Source of the DNA: an uncultured Clostridia bacterium
GTDB lineage: Bacteria; Bacillota; Clostridia; Christensenellales; Aristaeellaceae
DNA: 53,285 nucleotides
Assembly: GCA_946542235.1 (NCBI GenBank)
Contig: CAMNKK010000006.1
Coordinates: forward strand, 1 to 53,285
Reading direction: 5' to 3'
Made by a program: the position numbers and the translations under genes. The stretch's first letter is position 1, and each line of letters begins with the position of its first letter. Positions 9,500-17,113 of this stretch are shown one piece after another. The notes under the pieces are model-generated. The model worked only from the letters and a program-made list of their open reading frames with translations. It ran no database searches and was not told the DNA's origin.

Positions 9500-10774
9500 A
9501 TGCCTAATTTCACCCTACAGGACAGCGTGTTTGAAAACGCGGCGAAAAGATTTCCGACGCCCTTCCACCTGTATGATGAGCCGGGAATCCGGGAACGGGC
9601 CCGCCGGCTGAGACAGGCCTTTTCATGGTGTCCTGATTTCCGGGAATACTTCGCGGTGAAGGCGCTGCCGAACCCGGCGATTCTCCGGATCATGAAGGAA
9701 GAGGGCTGCGGCCTGGACTGCTCCAGCGCGACGGAGCTGACGCTGGCAGCGGCCTGCGGCTTTGAGGGAGAGAAAATCATGTTCTCCGCCAATGCCATGC
9801 CTCCCGCGGAGTTTGACCAGGCCCGGGCGCTGAACGCGATCATCAACCTGGACGACGCCAGCGATCTGGAGCTCCTGGCGGATCACGGGGGGATTCCGGA
9901 ACAGATCTGCCTGCGGTACAATCCCGGCGGCGATTTTGCCATCGGGAATACGATCATGGGCAATCCGGGAGAGGCAAAGTACGGCATGCCGGCGGATCAG
10001 CTGCGGAAAACCCTGGAGCGGGCGGGCAGAATGGGCGCGGGGCGCTTCGGCCTGCACGCGTTTCTCTCCTCCAACACGATGGCGGAGTCCTATTATCCGG
10101 AGCTGGCGGGGATTCTGCTGCGGCTTGGAAAGGAGCTGGAGAAGAAAACCGGGCTTCGCTTCAGCTTTATCAACCTGTCCGGAGGCATCGGCATCCCCTA
10201 CAGGCCGTCCGAGCCGGAAGTGGATATCCGGGCCGCTGCGGAAGGCGTGCGCAGGATCTATGAAACCGTTTGCCCGGAGGGCGGAGTAGCGATCAAGAGC
10301 GAGCTGGGCAGATGGATGACGGGCCCCTGCGGATGGCTGGTGACCCGGGCGGTGCATGAAAAGAAAACCCACCGGGACTACATCGGGGTGGACGCCTGCG
10401 CGGCGGATCTGATGCGGCCGGCGATGTACGGGGCCTATCATCATATCACGGTGTGCGGCAAGCGGGAGACGCCGGAAAACAGGGTCTACGATGTGACGGG
10501 CTGCCTGTGCGAAAACAATGACAAATTTGCGATTCAGCGGTCTCTGCCGGAGATCGGAATCGGCGACCTGCTGGTGATCCATGATACCGGCGCCCACGGG
10601 CATGCCATGGGATACAATTATAACGGCCGGCTGCGCAGCGCGGAAATCCTTTATACCCGGGACGGGGATTATCGGATGATCCGGCGGGCGGAGCGGGCGG
10701 AGGACTATTTCTCCACCCTGGATCTGGATCCCGCGGCCGAAGCGCTGGGGCTGCGGAAGAAAAATGAATTCTGA
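9500..10774 (+). CDS. Diaminopimelate decarboxylase-like PLP enzyme (fold type III)
   Basis: A 424-residue alanine-racemase-fold decarboxylase. Lys54 in YFAVKALPNP is the Schiff-base lysine. SGGIGIPY is the glycine-rich phosphate loop, CENNDKFA replaces the usual CESGD-type substrate motif, and GHAMGYNYNG is the C-terminal PLP contact. This best fits the DAP decarboxylase (LysA) group that makes lysine from meso-DAP. Carboxynorspermidine decarboxylases are related, so the substrate is not certain. I use the ATG at 9500 because AGGAGG at 9489-9494 would overlap a GTG start at 9494. Its 3' end overlaps the next decarboxylase gene by 11 bp, implying coupled translation and perhaps a DAP to lysine to cadaverine or related polyamine route. 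Confidence 0.8.
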   Translation: MPNFTLQDSVFENAAKRFPTPFHLYDEPGIRERARRLRQAFSWCPDFREYFAVKALPNPAILRIMKEEGCGLDCSSATELTLAAACGFEGEKIMFSANAMPPAEFDQARALNAIINLDDASDLELLADHGGIPEQICLRYNPGGDFAIGNTIMGNPGEAKYGMPADQLRKTLERAGRMGAGRFGLHAFLSSNTMAESYYPELAGILLRLGKELEKKTGLRFSFINLSGGIGIPYRPSEPEVDIRAAAEGVRRIYETVCPEGGVAIKSELGRWMTGPCGWLVTRAVHEKKTHRDYIGVDACAADLMRPAMYGAYHHITVCGKRETPENRVYDVTGCLCENNDKFAIQRSLPEIGIGDLLVIHDTGAHGHAMGYNYNGRLRSAEILYTRDGDYRMIRRAERAEDYFSTLDLDPAAEALGLRKKNEF

Positions 10775-12143
10775 GGGAAGCCGGCGGAAGCCGGATACGC
10801 CCGTCTGTGATTTTGTCCGGAACTACGGAGAACAGGGCTGGCTGCGGCTTCACATGCCGGGGCATAAGGGCCGCGGCGCGCTGGAGGCGCTGGATATCAC
10901 GGAGATCCGGGGGGCGGAGCCCCTGTATTCCGGCGGCGGAATCCTGCGGGAAAGCGAAGAGATCGCGGCGGAGCTGTTCGGCGCGGACCGGACCGTGTAT
11001 TCCGCGGAGGGGTCCTCCCTGTGCATTCATGCCATGCTTTTCCTGGCGAAGATGCGAGCGGAGCAGCGGGGAGAAAAAGCGCTGATCCTGGCAGGCAGAA
11101 ATGCGCACAGGAGCTTCCTTTCCGCGGCGGCCCTGCTGGGGCTGGAGATCGCCTGGCTGCGGGGAGAAAACCTGCTGACCTGCTGCCCGGACGGAATAAC
11201 GCTGGAACGGGCACTGGCCGAGCTGAAGGAGAAGCCGGCCGCGGTCTATCTGACCAGCCCGGATTATCTGGGAAACCGGGCGGATATTTCCGCGCTGTCC
11301 CGGGTATGCCGCAGCCGGGGGATCCCCCTGCTGGTGGACAACGCCCACGGCGCGTATCTTCGCTTTTTACCCCGGGACGAGCACCCTCTTACGCTGGGCG
11401 CGGATCTGACCTGCGACTCCGCGCATAAAACCCTGCCGGTGCTGACGGGCGGAGCCTATCTGCATATCAGCCGGGAAGCGGATCCCTTCTGGCGCGGACA
11501 GGCGGACCGGGCCATGGCGCTCTTCGCGTCCACCAGCCCCTCCTGGCTGATTCTGCAGAGCCTGGACCGGTGCAACGCGGAGCTGCGGAACGGATACCGG
11601 GAAAAGCTGGCCCGGCTGGCGGAGGAGACGGACCGCCTGAAGGAACGGCTGCGGGATCAGGGCTGGGAAATCATGGACGGGGAACGGATCCGGATTACGA
11701 TCTGCCCCAGATCCTTCGGATACACCGGGGACGGACTGCACAACCTGCTCCGGGAGCGGAAAATGGAATGCGAGTTTTCCGATCCGGATTATCTGGTCAT
11801 GATGCTGACCCCTGAAACCGGAAAGGACGGACTGGAAAAGCTGGAGAAGGCGCTCCGCGAAATTCCGCGGAGGCCCCCCCTTCCGGAGGAACGGCCGCCG
11901 ATGCCGGAGCCGGATCAGGTGATGCCCTTCGGAGAAGCGCTGCTGGCTCCGGCGGAAAAAGTGGCGGCGGAGAAAAGCGCGGGGCGGATCCTGGCGGATC
12001 CCTGCGTCAGCTGCCCGCCGGCTGTGCCCCTGCTGATCAGCGGAGAGCGGATCGGGGAGGAGGCCGTCCGGTGCTTCCGGTATTACGGTATTTCCGACGT
12101 CTGGTGCGTCTGCAGATCATTTGACTTCTCCGGCGGGATATGA
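10764..12143 (+). CDS. Orn/Lys/Arg decarboxylase family protein (fold type I PLP)
   Basis: 459 residues of the compact Firmicutes type (YaaO/SpeA-like) that lacks the N-terminal wing domain. HMPGHKGR (30-37) is the classic N-terminal motif, VDNAHGAY (191-198) holds the cofactor Asp, and Lys222 in DSAHKTLP binds PLP. The C-terminal part carries family features and ends in VWCVCRSFDFSGGI. The substrate could be lysine, arginine or ornithine. The adjacent LysA-like gene favours lysine, giving cadaverine, which some anaerobes use in the cell envelope; that is inference. Translation probably re-initiates at the ATG inside the end of the upstream gene. The stop codon overlaps the promoter of the SCIFF gene. 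Confidence 0.85.
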   Translation: MNSEGSRRKPDTPVCDFVRNYGEQGWLRLHMPGHKGRGALEALDITEIRGAEPLYSGGGILRESEEIAAELFGADRTVYSAEGSSLCIHAMLFLAKMRAEQRGEKALILAGRNAHRSFLSAAALLGLEIAWLRGENLLTCCPDGITLERALAELKEKPAAVYLTSPDYLGNRADISALSRVCRSRGIPLLVDNAHGAYLRFLPRDEHPLTLGADLTCDSAHKTLPVLTGGAYLHISREADPFWRGQADRAMALFASTSPSWLILQSLDRCNAELRNGYREKLARLAEETDRLKERLRDQGWEIMDGERIRITICPRSFGYTGDGLHNLLRERKMECEFSDPDYLVMMLTPETGKDGLEKLEKALREIPRRPPLPEERPPMPEPDQVMPFGEALLAPAEKVAAEKSAGRILADPCVSCPPAVPLLISGERIGEEAVRCFRYYGISDVWCVCRSFDFSGGI

Positions 12144-12149
12144 TAAAAT
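12121..12149 (+). promoter_or_regulatory. Sigma-A promoter for the SCIFF precursor gene
   Basis: TTGACT (12121-12126), a 17-bp spacer and extended TGA-TAAAAT (-10 at 12144-12149). It overlaps the 3' end of the decarboxylase gene and allows independent, strong transcription of the small peptide gene. Confidence 0.75.
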
Positions 12150-12183
12150 AGAGCGAAATAAGATGATCAAGGGAGGGTTTCCC

Positions 12184-12336
12184 ATGGAACACATCCAGAC
12201 TCTGAATACCCGGAATCTCTGCGAGAGCGCGAAGAATGGCGGCTGCGGCGAATGCCAGACCTCCTGCCAGTCTGCCTGCAAGACCAGCTGCGGCATTGCG
12301 AATCAGCAGTGCGAGAAAAAGTCTGAGGCGAAGTAA
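12184..12336 (+). CDS. scfA: SCIFF ranthipeptide precursor (six-cysteine peptide family)
   Basis: A 50-residue peptide with the diagnostic SCIFF core GGCGECQTSCQSACKTSC followed by IANQQCE. SCIFF peptides are nearly universal in Clostridia and receive thioether crosslinks from the neighbouring radical SAM enzyme. The start is fixed by GGGAGGG at 12171-12177. Cysteines are at 13, 21, 24, 28, 32, 36 and 43, which is seven rather than six; Cys13 in the leader is extra. Position 37, Thr in the common ACKTSCT sequence, is Gly here. A terminator hairpin follows directly, which would keep precursor mRNA in excess of maturase mRNA. Confidence 0.95.
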   Translation: MEHIQTLNTRNLCESAKNGGCGECQTSCQSACKTSCGIANQQCEKKSEAK

Positions 12337-12348
12337 TCGGGCTTCTGT

Positions 12349-12379
12349 AAAAAATGCCGCCTGCGGGGCGGCATTTTTT
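12349..12379 (+). terminator. Intrinsic terminator between SCIFF precursor and maturase
   Basis: A 13-bp perfect stem (12349-12361 with 12367-12379), a 5-base loop and a T6 run. It probably attenuates transcription from the peptide gene into the maturase gene. Confidence 0.85.
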
Positions 12380-12448
12380 GAATCCCCGGAACAGCGGCAA
12401 TCCGGAGAGACGGGGAAGATTGCGAAACGCGGAAAGATAGGAGAACAA

Positions 12449-13837
12449 ATGATTCATCAGTATAAAATGGACGGCCTGAATATCGTGCTGGATGTCTGCT
12501 CCGGCGGGATCCACCTGGTGGACGACATCGCCTACGACCTGATCGAGCGGTATGAATCCGAAAGCCGGGAAGAAATTCTGAGCGCGCTGCTGGAAAAATA
12601 CGGCAGCCGGGAGGATGTCAGCCGGGAGGAGCTGGAGGAATGCTATGACCAGGTGACGGCGCTGAAAAATGCCGGACAGCTCTTTTCGGAGGACCGCTTT
12701 CAGCCCGTGGCCGGAACCCTGAAGCAAAAGACGGCGGGCGTGATCAAGGCGCTCTGCCTGCATGTGGCGCATACCTGCAACCTGAACTGTTCCTACTGCT
12801 TCGCCAGCCAGGGAAAGTACCACGGAGAGCGGGCGGTGATGCCCTTCGAGGTGGGAAAGCAGGCGCTGGATTTTCTGATTGCGAACTCCGGAAACAGGCG
12901 AAACCTGGAAGTGGATTTTTTCGGCGGCGAGCCGCTGATGAATTTCGGGGTGGTGAAGGATCTGGTGGCCTACGCCCGGTCCATTGAGAAGGAGCATGAA
13001 AAGAATTTCCGGTTTACCCTGACGACGAACGGAATGCTGATCGACGACGATGTGATTGACTTTGCCAACCGGGAGTGCGCCAACGTGGTGCTGAGCCTGG
13101 ACGGAAGAAAGGAAATCCACGACCGGTTCCGGGTGGATTACGCAGGCAACGGCTCCTGGGAGAAAATCGTGCCGAAATTCCGGAAGCTGGTCCAGGCCAG
13201 GGGCGGGAAGAACTACTACATGCGGGGAACGTTTACCCACGCCAATCCGGATTTCCTGAAGGACATTCAGGTTATGCTGGATCTGGGCTTCAACGAGCTG
13301 AGCATGGAGCCGGTGGTATGCGCGGAAGGGGATCCTTCCGCCCTGACCGCGGAGGATCTGCCCATTGTCATGCGCCAGTATGAGGATCTGGCCAGGCTGC
13401 TGGTGCAGCGCAGGCGGGAGGGAAGGCCGTTTACCTTCTATCATTACATGATCGATCTGTCCGGGGGACCCTGTGTATACAAACGGATATCCGGATGCGG
13501 ATCCGGCACGGAATACATGGCTGTGACACCCTGGGGCGATCTGTATCCCTGCCACCAGTTTGCGGGAGAGGAGCACTTCAGGCTGGGGGATATCTGGCAC
13601 GGCGTGACCAATCCCGAGGTGCAGGAAGACTTTGCCTCCTGCAATGTGTATGCCCGGGAGGAGTGCAGGGACTGCTGGGCCAGGCTGTACTGCTCCGGCG
13701 GATGCGCGGCGAACGCCTACCATGCGACGGGGAGCGTCCGGGGCGTATACAGAACGGGATGCGAGCTGTTCAAAAAAAGGATGGAATGCGCCATCTGGGC
13801 GGAGGCCATGAAGACGGCGGAAATGCCGGCAGACTGA
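12449..13837 (+). CDS. scfB: SCIFF maturase, radical SAM/SPASM enzyme
   Basis: A 462-residue radical SAM peptide maturase that installs thioether bonds in the SCIFF peptide encoded just upstream. The N-terminal 100 residues form a RiPP-recognition-like domain (HQYKMDGLNIVLD onward). Cys110-X3-Cys114-X2-Cys117 in CNLNCSYCF binds the radical SAM 4Fe-4S cluster. The C-terminal SPASM region has the expected cysteine-rich motifs, including CGSGTEYMAVTPWGDLYPCHQF and ECRDCWARLYCSGGC, for auxiliary clusters. The ATG at 12449, preceded by AGGAG, gives the usual length; the frame is open further upstream through the terminator but that part is non-coding. It acts in the cytosol with a reducing electron donor. 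Confidence 0.96.
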   Translation: MIHQYKMDGLNIVLDVCSGGIHLVDDIAYDLIERYESESREEILSALLEKYGSREDVSREELEECYDQVTALKNAGQLFSEDRFQPVAGTLKQKTAGVIKALCLHVAHTCNLNCSYCFASQGKYHGERAVMPFEVGKQALDFLIANSGNRRNLEVDFFGGEPLMNFGVVKDLVAYARSIEKEHEKNFRFTLTTNGMLIDDDVIDFANRECANVVLSLDGRKEIHDRFRVDYAGNGSWEKIVPKFRKLVQARGGKNYYMRGTFTHANPDFLKDIQVMLDLGFNELSMEPVVCAEGDPSALTAEDLPIVMRQYEDLARLLVQRRREGRPFTFYHYMIDLSGGPCVYKRISGCGSGTEYMAVTPWGDLYPCHQFAGEEHFRLGDIWHGVTNPEVQEDFASCNVYAREECRDCWARLYCSGGCAANAYHATGSVRGVYRTGCELFKKRMECAIWAEAMKTAEMPAD

Positions 13838-13905
13838 GGCGGCGCGGCTGCCCGCCGGCCGGGAACCCGGGGGAACGGAAACGTTTGAAAGGAAGGGTAC
13901 GAAAG

Positions 13906-14784
13906 ATGAAAAAGGGATTGTGCCTGATGGTATGCCTGCTGATGATTCTGCCCCTGGCCGCCTTCGGGGAAGAAGTCTTTCCGGTGCAGGAGTATGAGTT
14001 CAACCACAAGGCATACAGATCCTATGATTCGGAGACGCTGAAGTACAAGATTGAAACCTTTACGGTCCACGGAGTCCGGTGCTACCTGACGAAGATATGG
14101 ATGCAGGATCCCGGAAAGCAGATCCGCAAGGCCACGGCGGAATGGAAAAAGAATATCATGCTGCCCAGACATATGGCCGAGAAGATTCCGGAGGCGAAGC
14201 TGATTATTAACGGAAGCGGCTATGTCAGCCCGACCTATCCCTGGATTCCCGAGGATTATCCGGGCACCAATCCGGATTACTACTATACGCCCCTGGGATC
14301 CCTGACGGTGACGGACGGGGAGGTTTTCCGGAACCTGGAGGGCGTGCCCTATTACGGACTGACGCTGGAGGCGGACGGACTGCACATGTACGTCGGCGAG
14401 GAGAATGGGAAAGTGCTGGCGGCCAATCCCAGCCAGACCTGGAGCTTTTATGTGCAGTGCCCGATGCAGCTCGCCGGCGAGGTTCTGACGCCGGAGGACT
14501 GGGATTTTGCGGGACGAAAAGCCAGAAGAACGGTGATCGGCCGGGTGAACCGGAACAATTATCTGCTCCTGTCCGTCTCAAATGACGGAGGGCTGGGGCT
14601 GACGCTGCATGAAGTGAACGATTTTTTCCGGAAATATTTTGAACTGGAGTGGCTGTACGATCTGGACGGAGGTCCGTCCTCCGCGCTGCTGACCCGGAAA
14701 AAAGGGTCCTCCAGGCTGTATGCCGTGATGGGCGGATCCGCCAAGGATGAGGATATCATGGCTTTTACGGAGCTCCCGGAGTAA
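13906..14784 (+). CDS. Secreted phosphodiester glycosidase (NAGPA domain) protein
   Basis: 292 residues with a clear N-terminal signal sequence (Lys-Lys then a hydrophobic stretch to about residue 20, cleavage likely near AAFGEE). The rest is a NAGPA domain: IINGSGYVSPTYPW, TVIGRVNRNNYLLLSVS and the signature YDLDGGPSSALLT near the C-terminus. The family is named after the mammalian enzyme that uncovers mannose-6-phosphate; bacterial members act outside the membrane on phosphodiester-linked sugars, with mostly unknown substrates. It follows scfB by 68 bp with a GGAAGGG-like site, so it could be on the same message, but no functional link to SCIFF is established. Confidence 0.85.
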   Translation: MKKGLCLMVCLLMILPLAAFGEEVFPVQEYEFNHKAYRSYDSETLKYKIETFTVHGVRCYLTKIWMQDPGKQIRKATAEWKKNIMLPRHMAEKIPEAKLIINGSGYVSPTYPWIPEDYPGTNPDYYYTPLGSLTVTDGEVFRNLEGVPYYGLTLEADGLHMYVGEENGKVLAANPSQTWSFYVQCPMQLAGEVLTPEDWDFAGRKARRTVIGRVNRNNYLLLSVSNDGGLGLTLHEVNDFFRKYFELEWLYDLDGGPSSALLTRKKGSSRLYAVMGGSAKDEDIMAFTELPE

Positions 14785-14870
14785 GGACGGCGGGATTCCG
14801 CGGAAGGGAAGGCCGGTCCGGAGGAGAGAGAAGCGCCGGGCCTGCAGGGGCCGGGATCAACGAATGGAAG

Positions 14871-14892
14871 AAAAAATAGCCCCGGCTATTTT
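14871..14892 (+). terminator. Short AT-rich hairpin, possible terminator
   Basis: AAAATAGC (14873-14880), a CCCG loop and GCTATTTT (14885-14892). The stem has 8 bp and its own 3' arm supplies the T run. It would end the scfB/NAGPA transcript before nfeD. A TAAAAT element at 14929-14934 without a good -35 may start the nfeD-floA message. Confidence 0.5.
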
Positions 14893-14985
14893 GCGGAAGG
14901 AAGCCTGTATTTCTTCTGCCGGAGAGGGTAAAATCATCTCAGAATTCAGGAGAAGGGGCTTTCCCTTCGGAAAGGAGGCGTGACC

Positions 14986-15486
14986 ATGGATTTTCTGGCA
15001 GGCAATCTGCCGCTGATCCTTTGCGGGCTGGTCGGTTTCGGGCTGCTGCTGGCGGAAGCGTTCATGCCGGGCTTCGGGATTGCCGGATTCCTGGGCATTG
15101 TGCTGGAAGCGGCAGCGATTTACAGCGCCTGGATTTCTCACGGACCCGTGTTTGCCCTGATTGTGACCGTGATCATCATTGCGGTTATTTCGGTGTCGGT
15201 CTATCTGTCCTACCGGAGCGCGCTGAAGGGGCGGCTGAGCCGGAGCGATCTGGTGCTGAAGGATGAGGAAAAAGCGGAAGCCGATTCCGAGACCAAATCG
15301 CTGATGGCGTATCAGAACCGGGAAGGCGTCACGGTAACGGCACTGCGGCCCGGCGGCACGATCGAGATCGACGGCGTCCGGCTGAATGCCGCCAGCGGCG
15401 GAGAACTGGTTGAAAAGGGCGCCAGGGTTCGCGTCCTGGGCGCAAAGGGCGACCATGTGATTGTGCGGCCCCTGAAGGACATGTAA
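14986..15486 (+). CDS. NfeD-like membrane protein
   Basis: 166 residues. Two or three hydrophobic segments lie in the first 75 residues (LPLILCGLVGFGLLLAEAF, a Gly-rich second segment and VFALIVTVIIIAVISVSVYL). A soluble C-terminal OB-fold follows, with the typical end GVRLNAASGGELVEKGARVRVLGAKGDHVIV (read from about residue 122). NfeD proteins partner with flotillin or stomatin homologues, and the next gene is floA. AAGGAGG at 14972-14978 fits the ATG at 14986 better than the GTG at 14980. It probably helps FloA form membrane microdomains. Confidence 0.9.
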   Translation: MDFLAGNLPLILCGLVGFGLLLAEAFMPGFGIAGFLGIVLEAAAIYSAWISHGPVFALIVTVIIIAVISVSVYLSYRSALKGRLSRSDLVLKDEEKAEADSETKSLMAYQNREGVTVTALRPGGTIEIDGVRLNAASGGELVEKGARVRVLGAKGDHVIVRPLKDM

Positions 15487-15507
15487 CAGAGACAGGAGGT
15501 ACTGAAA

Positions 15508-16506
15508 ATGCAGACTACGATTCTGATTCCCCTGATTATTGTCGTTGCCATTATTGTGCTGGCGATTTTCCTGCACTTTGTGCCCATGGGCCTGTGGATT
15601 TCTTCCCTGGCCAGCGGGGTGCATATCTCCATCGGGACGCTGGTGGGCATGCGGATCCGCCGGATTCAGCCCCAGCGGCTGGTTTATCCCCTGATCAAGG
15701 CGAGAAAAGCCGGCCTGGATCTGAGCATCGGCCAGCTGGAAACCCACTACCTGGCCGGCGGCAATGTGGACAAGGTGATCAATGCGCTGATTGCGGCCCA
15801 GCGCGCCAATATTGAAATGGCCTTTGAGAAAGCCTGCGCCATCGACCTGGCCGGACGGGATGTGTTCCAGGCGGTGCAGATGAGCGTTACCCCGAAAGTG
15901 ATTGAGACCCCCGTGGTTGCCGCCATTGCCAAGGACGGTATTGAACTGCGGGCCAAGGCCCGGGTGACCGTGCGGACGAATATTGAGCGCCTGGTGGGCG
16001 GCGCCGGGGAAGAAACCATTATCGCCCGCGTCGGCGAAGGCATCGTGACCACCGTCGGCTCCTCGGAAACCCACAAGGAAGTGCTGGAGAATCCGGATCT
16101 GATCAGCCGCACCGTGCTGAGCAAGGGCCTGGATGCGGGAACCGCCTACGAGATCCTGTCCATTGATATCGCGGACGTGGACGTGGGACGGAACGTGGGC
16201 GCCCAGCTGCAGATGGATCAGGCGGAAGCGGACCGCCGGATTGCACAGGCCAAGGCGGAGGAACGCCGGGCGATGGCCGTGGCCCGGGAACAGGAAATGA
16301 AGGCTTCCGTGCAGGAGATGCGCGCGAAGGTGGTCGAGGCGGAGGCCGAGGTGCCGAAGGCCATGGCGACCGCGCTTCGGGAAGGCAAAATGGGCGTCCT
16401 GGATTATTACAACATGAAGAACACCATTGCGGATACGGACATGCGGGAATCCATCGCCAAGGCCAGCGCGCCCCAGTCCGCGCCGGAAGGACAGGTCAAG
16501 AAGTAA
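15508..16506 (+). CDS. floA: Flotillin-like protein FloA
   Basis: 332 residues matching bacterial FloA (YqfA). A single N-terminal membrane segment (about 4-26) is followed by [23 protein letters not shown], a PHB/SPFH domain and an Ala/Glu/Lys-rich helical tail ([23 protein letters not shown] in part). FloA assembles into mobile membrane foci that affect fluidity, secretion and protease activity. A strong AGGAGG precedes the ATG. The nfeD gene lies 21 bp upstream and a small membrane protein gene 20 bp downstream, forming a compact operon. Confidence 0.96.
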   Translation: MQTTILIPLIIVVAIIVLAIFLHFVPMGLWISSLASGVHISIGTLVGMRIRRIQPQRLVYPLIKARKAGLDLSIGQLETHYLAGGNVDKVINALIAAQRANIEMAFEKACAIDLAGRDVFQAVQMSVTPKVIETPVVAAIAKDGIELRAKARVTVRTNIERLVGGAGEETIIARVGEGIVTTVGSSETHKEVLENPDLISRTVLSKGLDAGTAYEILSIDIADVDVGRNVGAQLQMDQAEADRRIAQAKAEERRAMAVAREQEMKASVQEMRAKVVEAEAEVPKAMATALREGKMGVLDYYNMKNTIADTDMRESIAKASAPQSAPEGQVKK

Positions 16507-16526
16507 GGCCGGGAGGTGAGTGACCC

Positions 16527-17072
16527 ATGTCGGAAGGATTTGCGCCGCTTCTCTTTCTGCTTGTGATCATCTGGGCCTTCTCGGGAGCATTCAAAGGGAA
16601 ACGCTCCTCCGGGGGAGGCTCCGGCAGCCGGAACGCCGGCGGCGGAGCCTCCGGCCCTTCCGCCGGCAATCAGCCGCGGCAGACGGCCCTTCAGGATTCG
16701 AAAATGGTGTCCCGGCTGCAAAAGGAGTTTCCCCATCTGGCCGGGCAGCTGAGCGCGCAGGCGCCTGCGCCGGCCGGGGAGCCTTCCGGGGCGCGCCTTC
16801 AGGGGAGCCTGACGGAGCCGCTCCCGGAAGGGACGGATCCATGCCATGATGAACCGGACACCGTGCCGAGAGGCAGCCTGCGGGCGGAACGCGTGGAAGG
16901 AACAGATCCCTGCCATGACGGATGGGAAGAAGCCCGGGTCAGCGTTTCCGGCGAAGACAGGGAAGACCCGGAGGAAACAGCTGCCTCCGGCGGGCTGAAC
17001 CTGAGCTGGACCGGAGAGGATATTGTCAGGGGATTTGTGGTCGGTGAAATTCTGAAGAGAAAAGTCGGATAG
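16527..17072 (+). CDS. Hypothetical membrane-anchored protein with duplicated EGTDPCHD motif
   Basis: 181 residues of no recognised family name. Residues 7-22 form one membrane segment (APLLFLLVIIWAFSGA). A basic Gly/Ser-rich linker, a short helix (DSKMVSRLQKEFPHLAGQL) and a disordered acidic region follow. A 23-residue unit occurs twice, each GSL-X5-EGTDPCHD (the octapeptide is at 101-108 and 124-131), giving two Cys-His pairs that could bind metal or form disulfides. The C-terminus ends in an ordered tail, LSWTGEDIVRGFVVGEILKRK. I recall similar proteins, with the same tail and Cys-His motif, in gut Clostridia. Its place after floA suggests a microdomain role; that is inference. Confidence 0.8.
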   Translation: MSEGFAPLLFLLVIIWAFSGAFKGKRSSGGGSGSRNAGGGASGPSAGNQPRQTALQDSKMVSRLQKEFPHLAGQLSAQAPAPAGEPSGARLQGSLTEPLPEGTDPCHDEPDTVPRGSLRAERVEGTDPCHDGWEEARVSVSGEDREDPEETAASGGLNLSWTGEDIVRGFVVGEILKRKVG

Positions 17073-17079
17073 AACTGAT

Positions 17080-17113
17080 GCCTGCCCTGCCGAAAGGCGG
17101 GGCGGGCTGTTTT
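17080..17113 (+). terminator. GC-rich hairpin at the foot of the GTPase gene
   Basis: A 12-bp stem with two G-T pairs (17080-17091 with 17096-17107), a GAAA tetraloop and TGTTTT. It would terminate the nfeD-floA operon. It touches the TTG start at 17112, so it may instead, or also, regulate the downstream gene. Confidence 0.6.
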
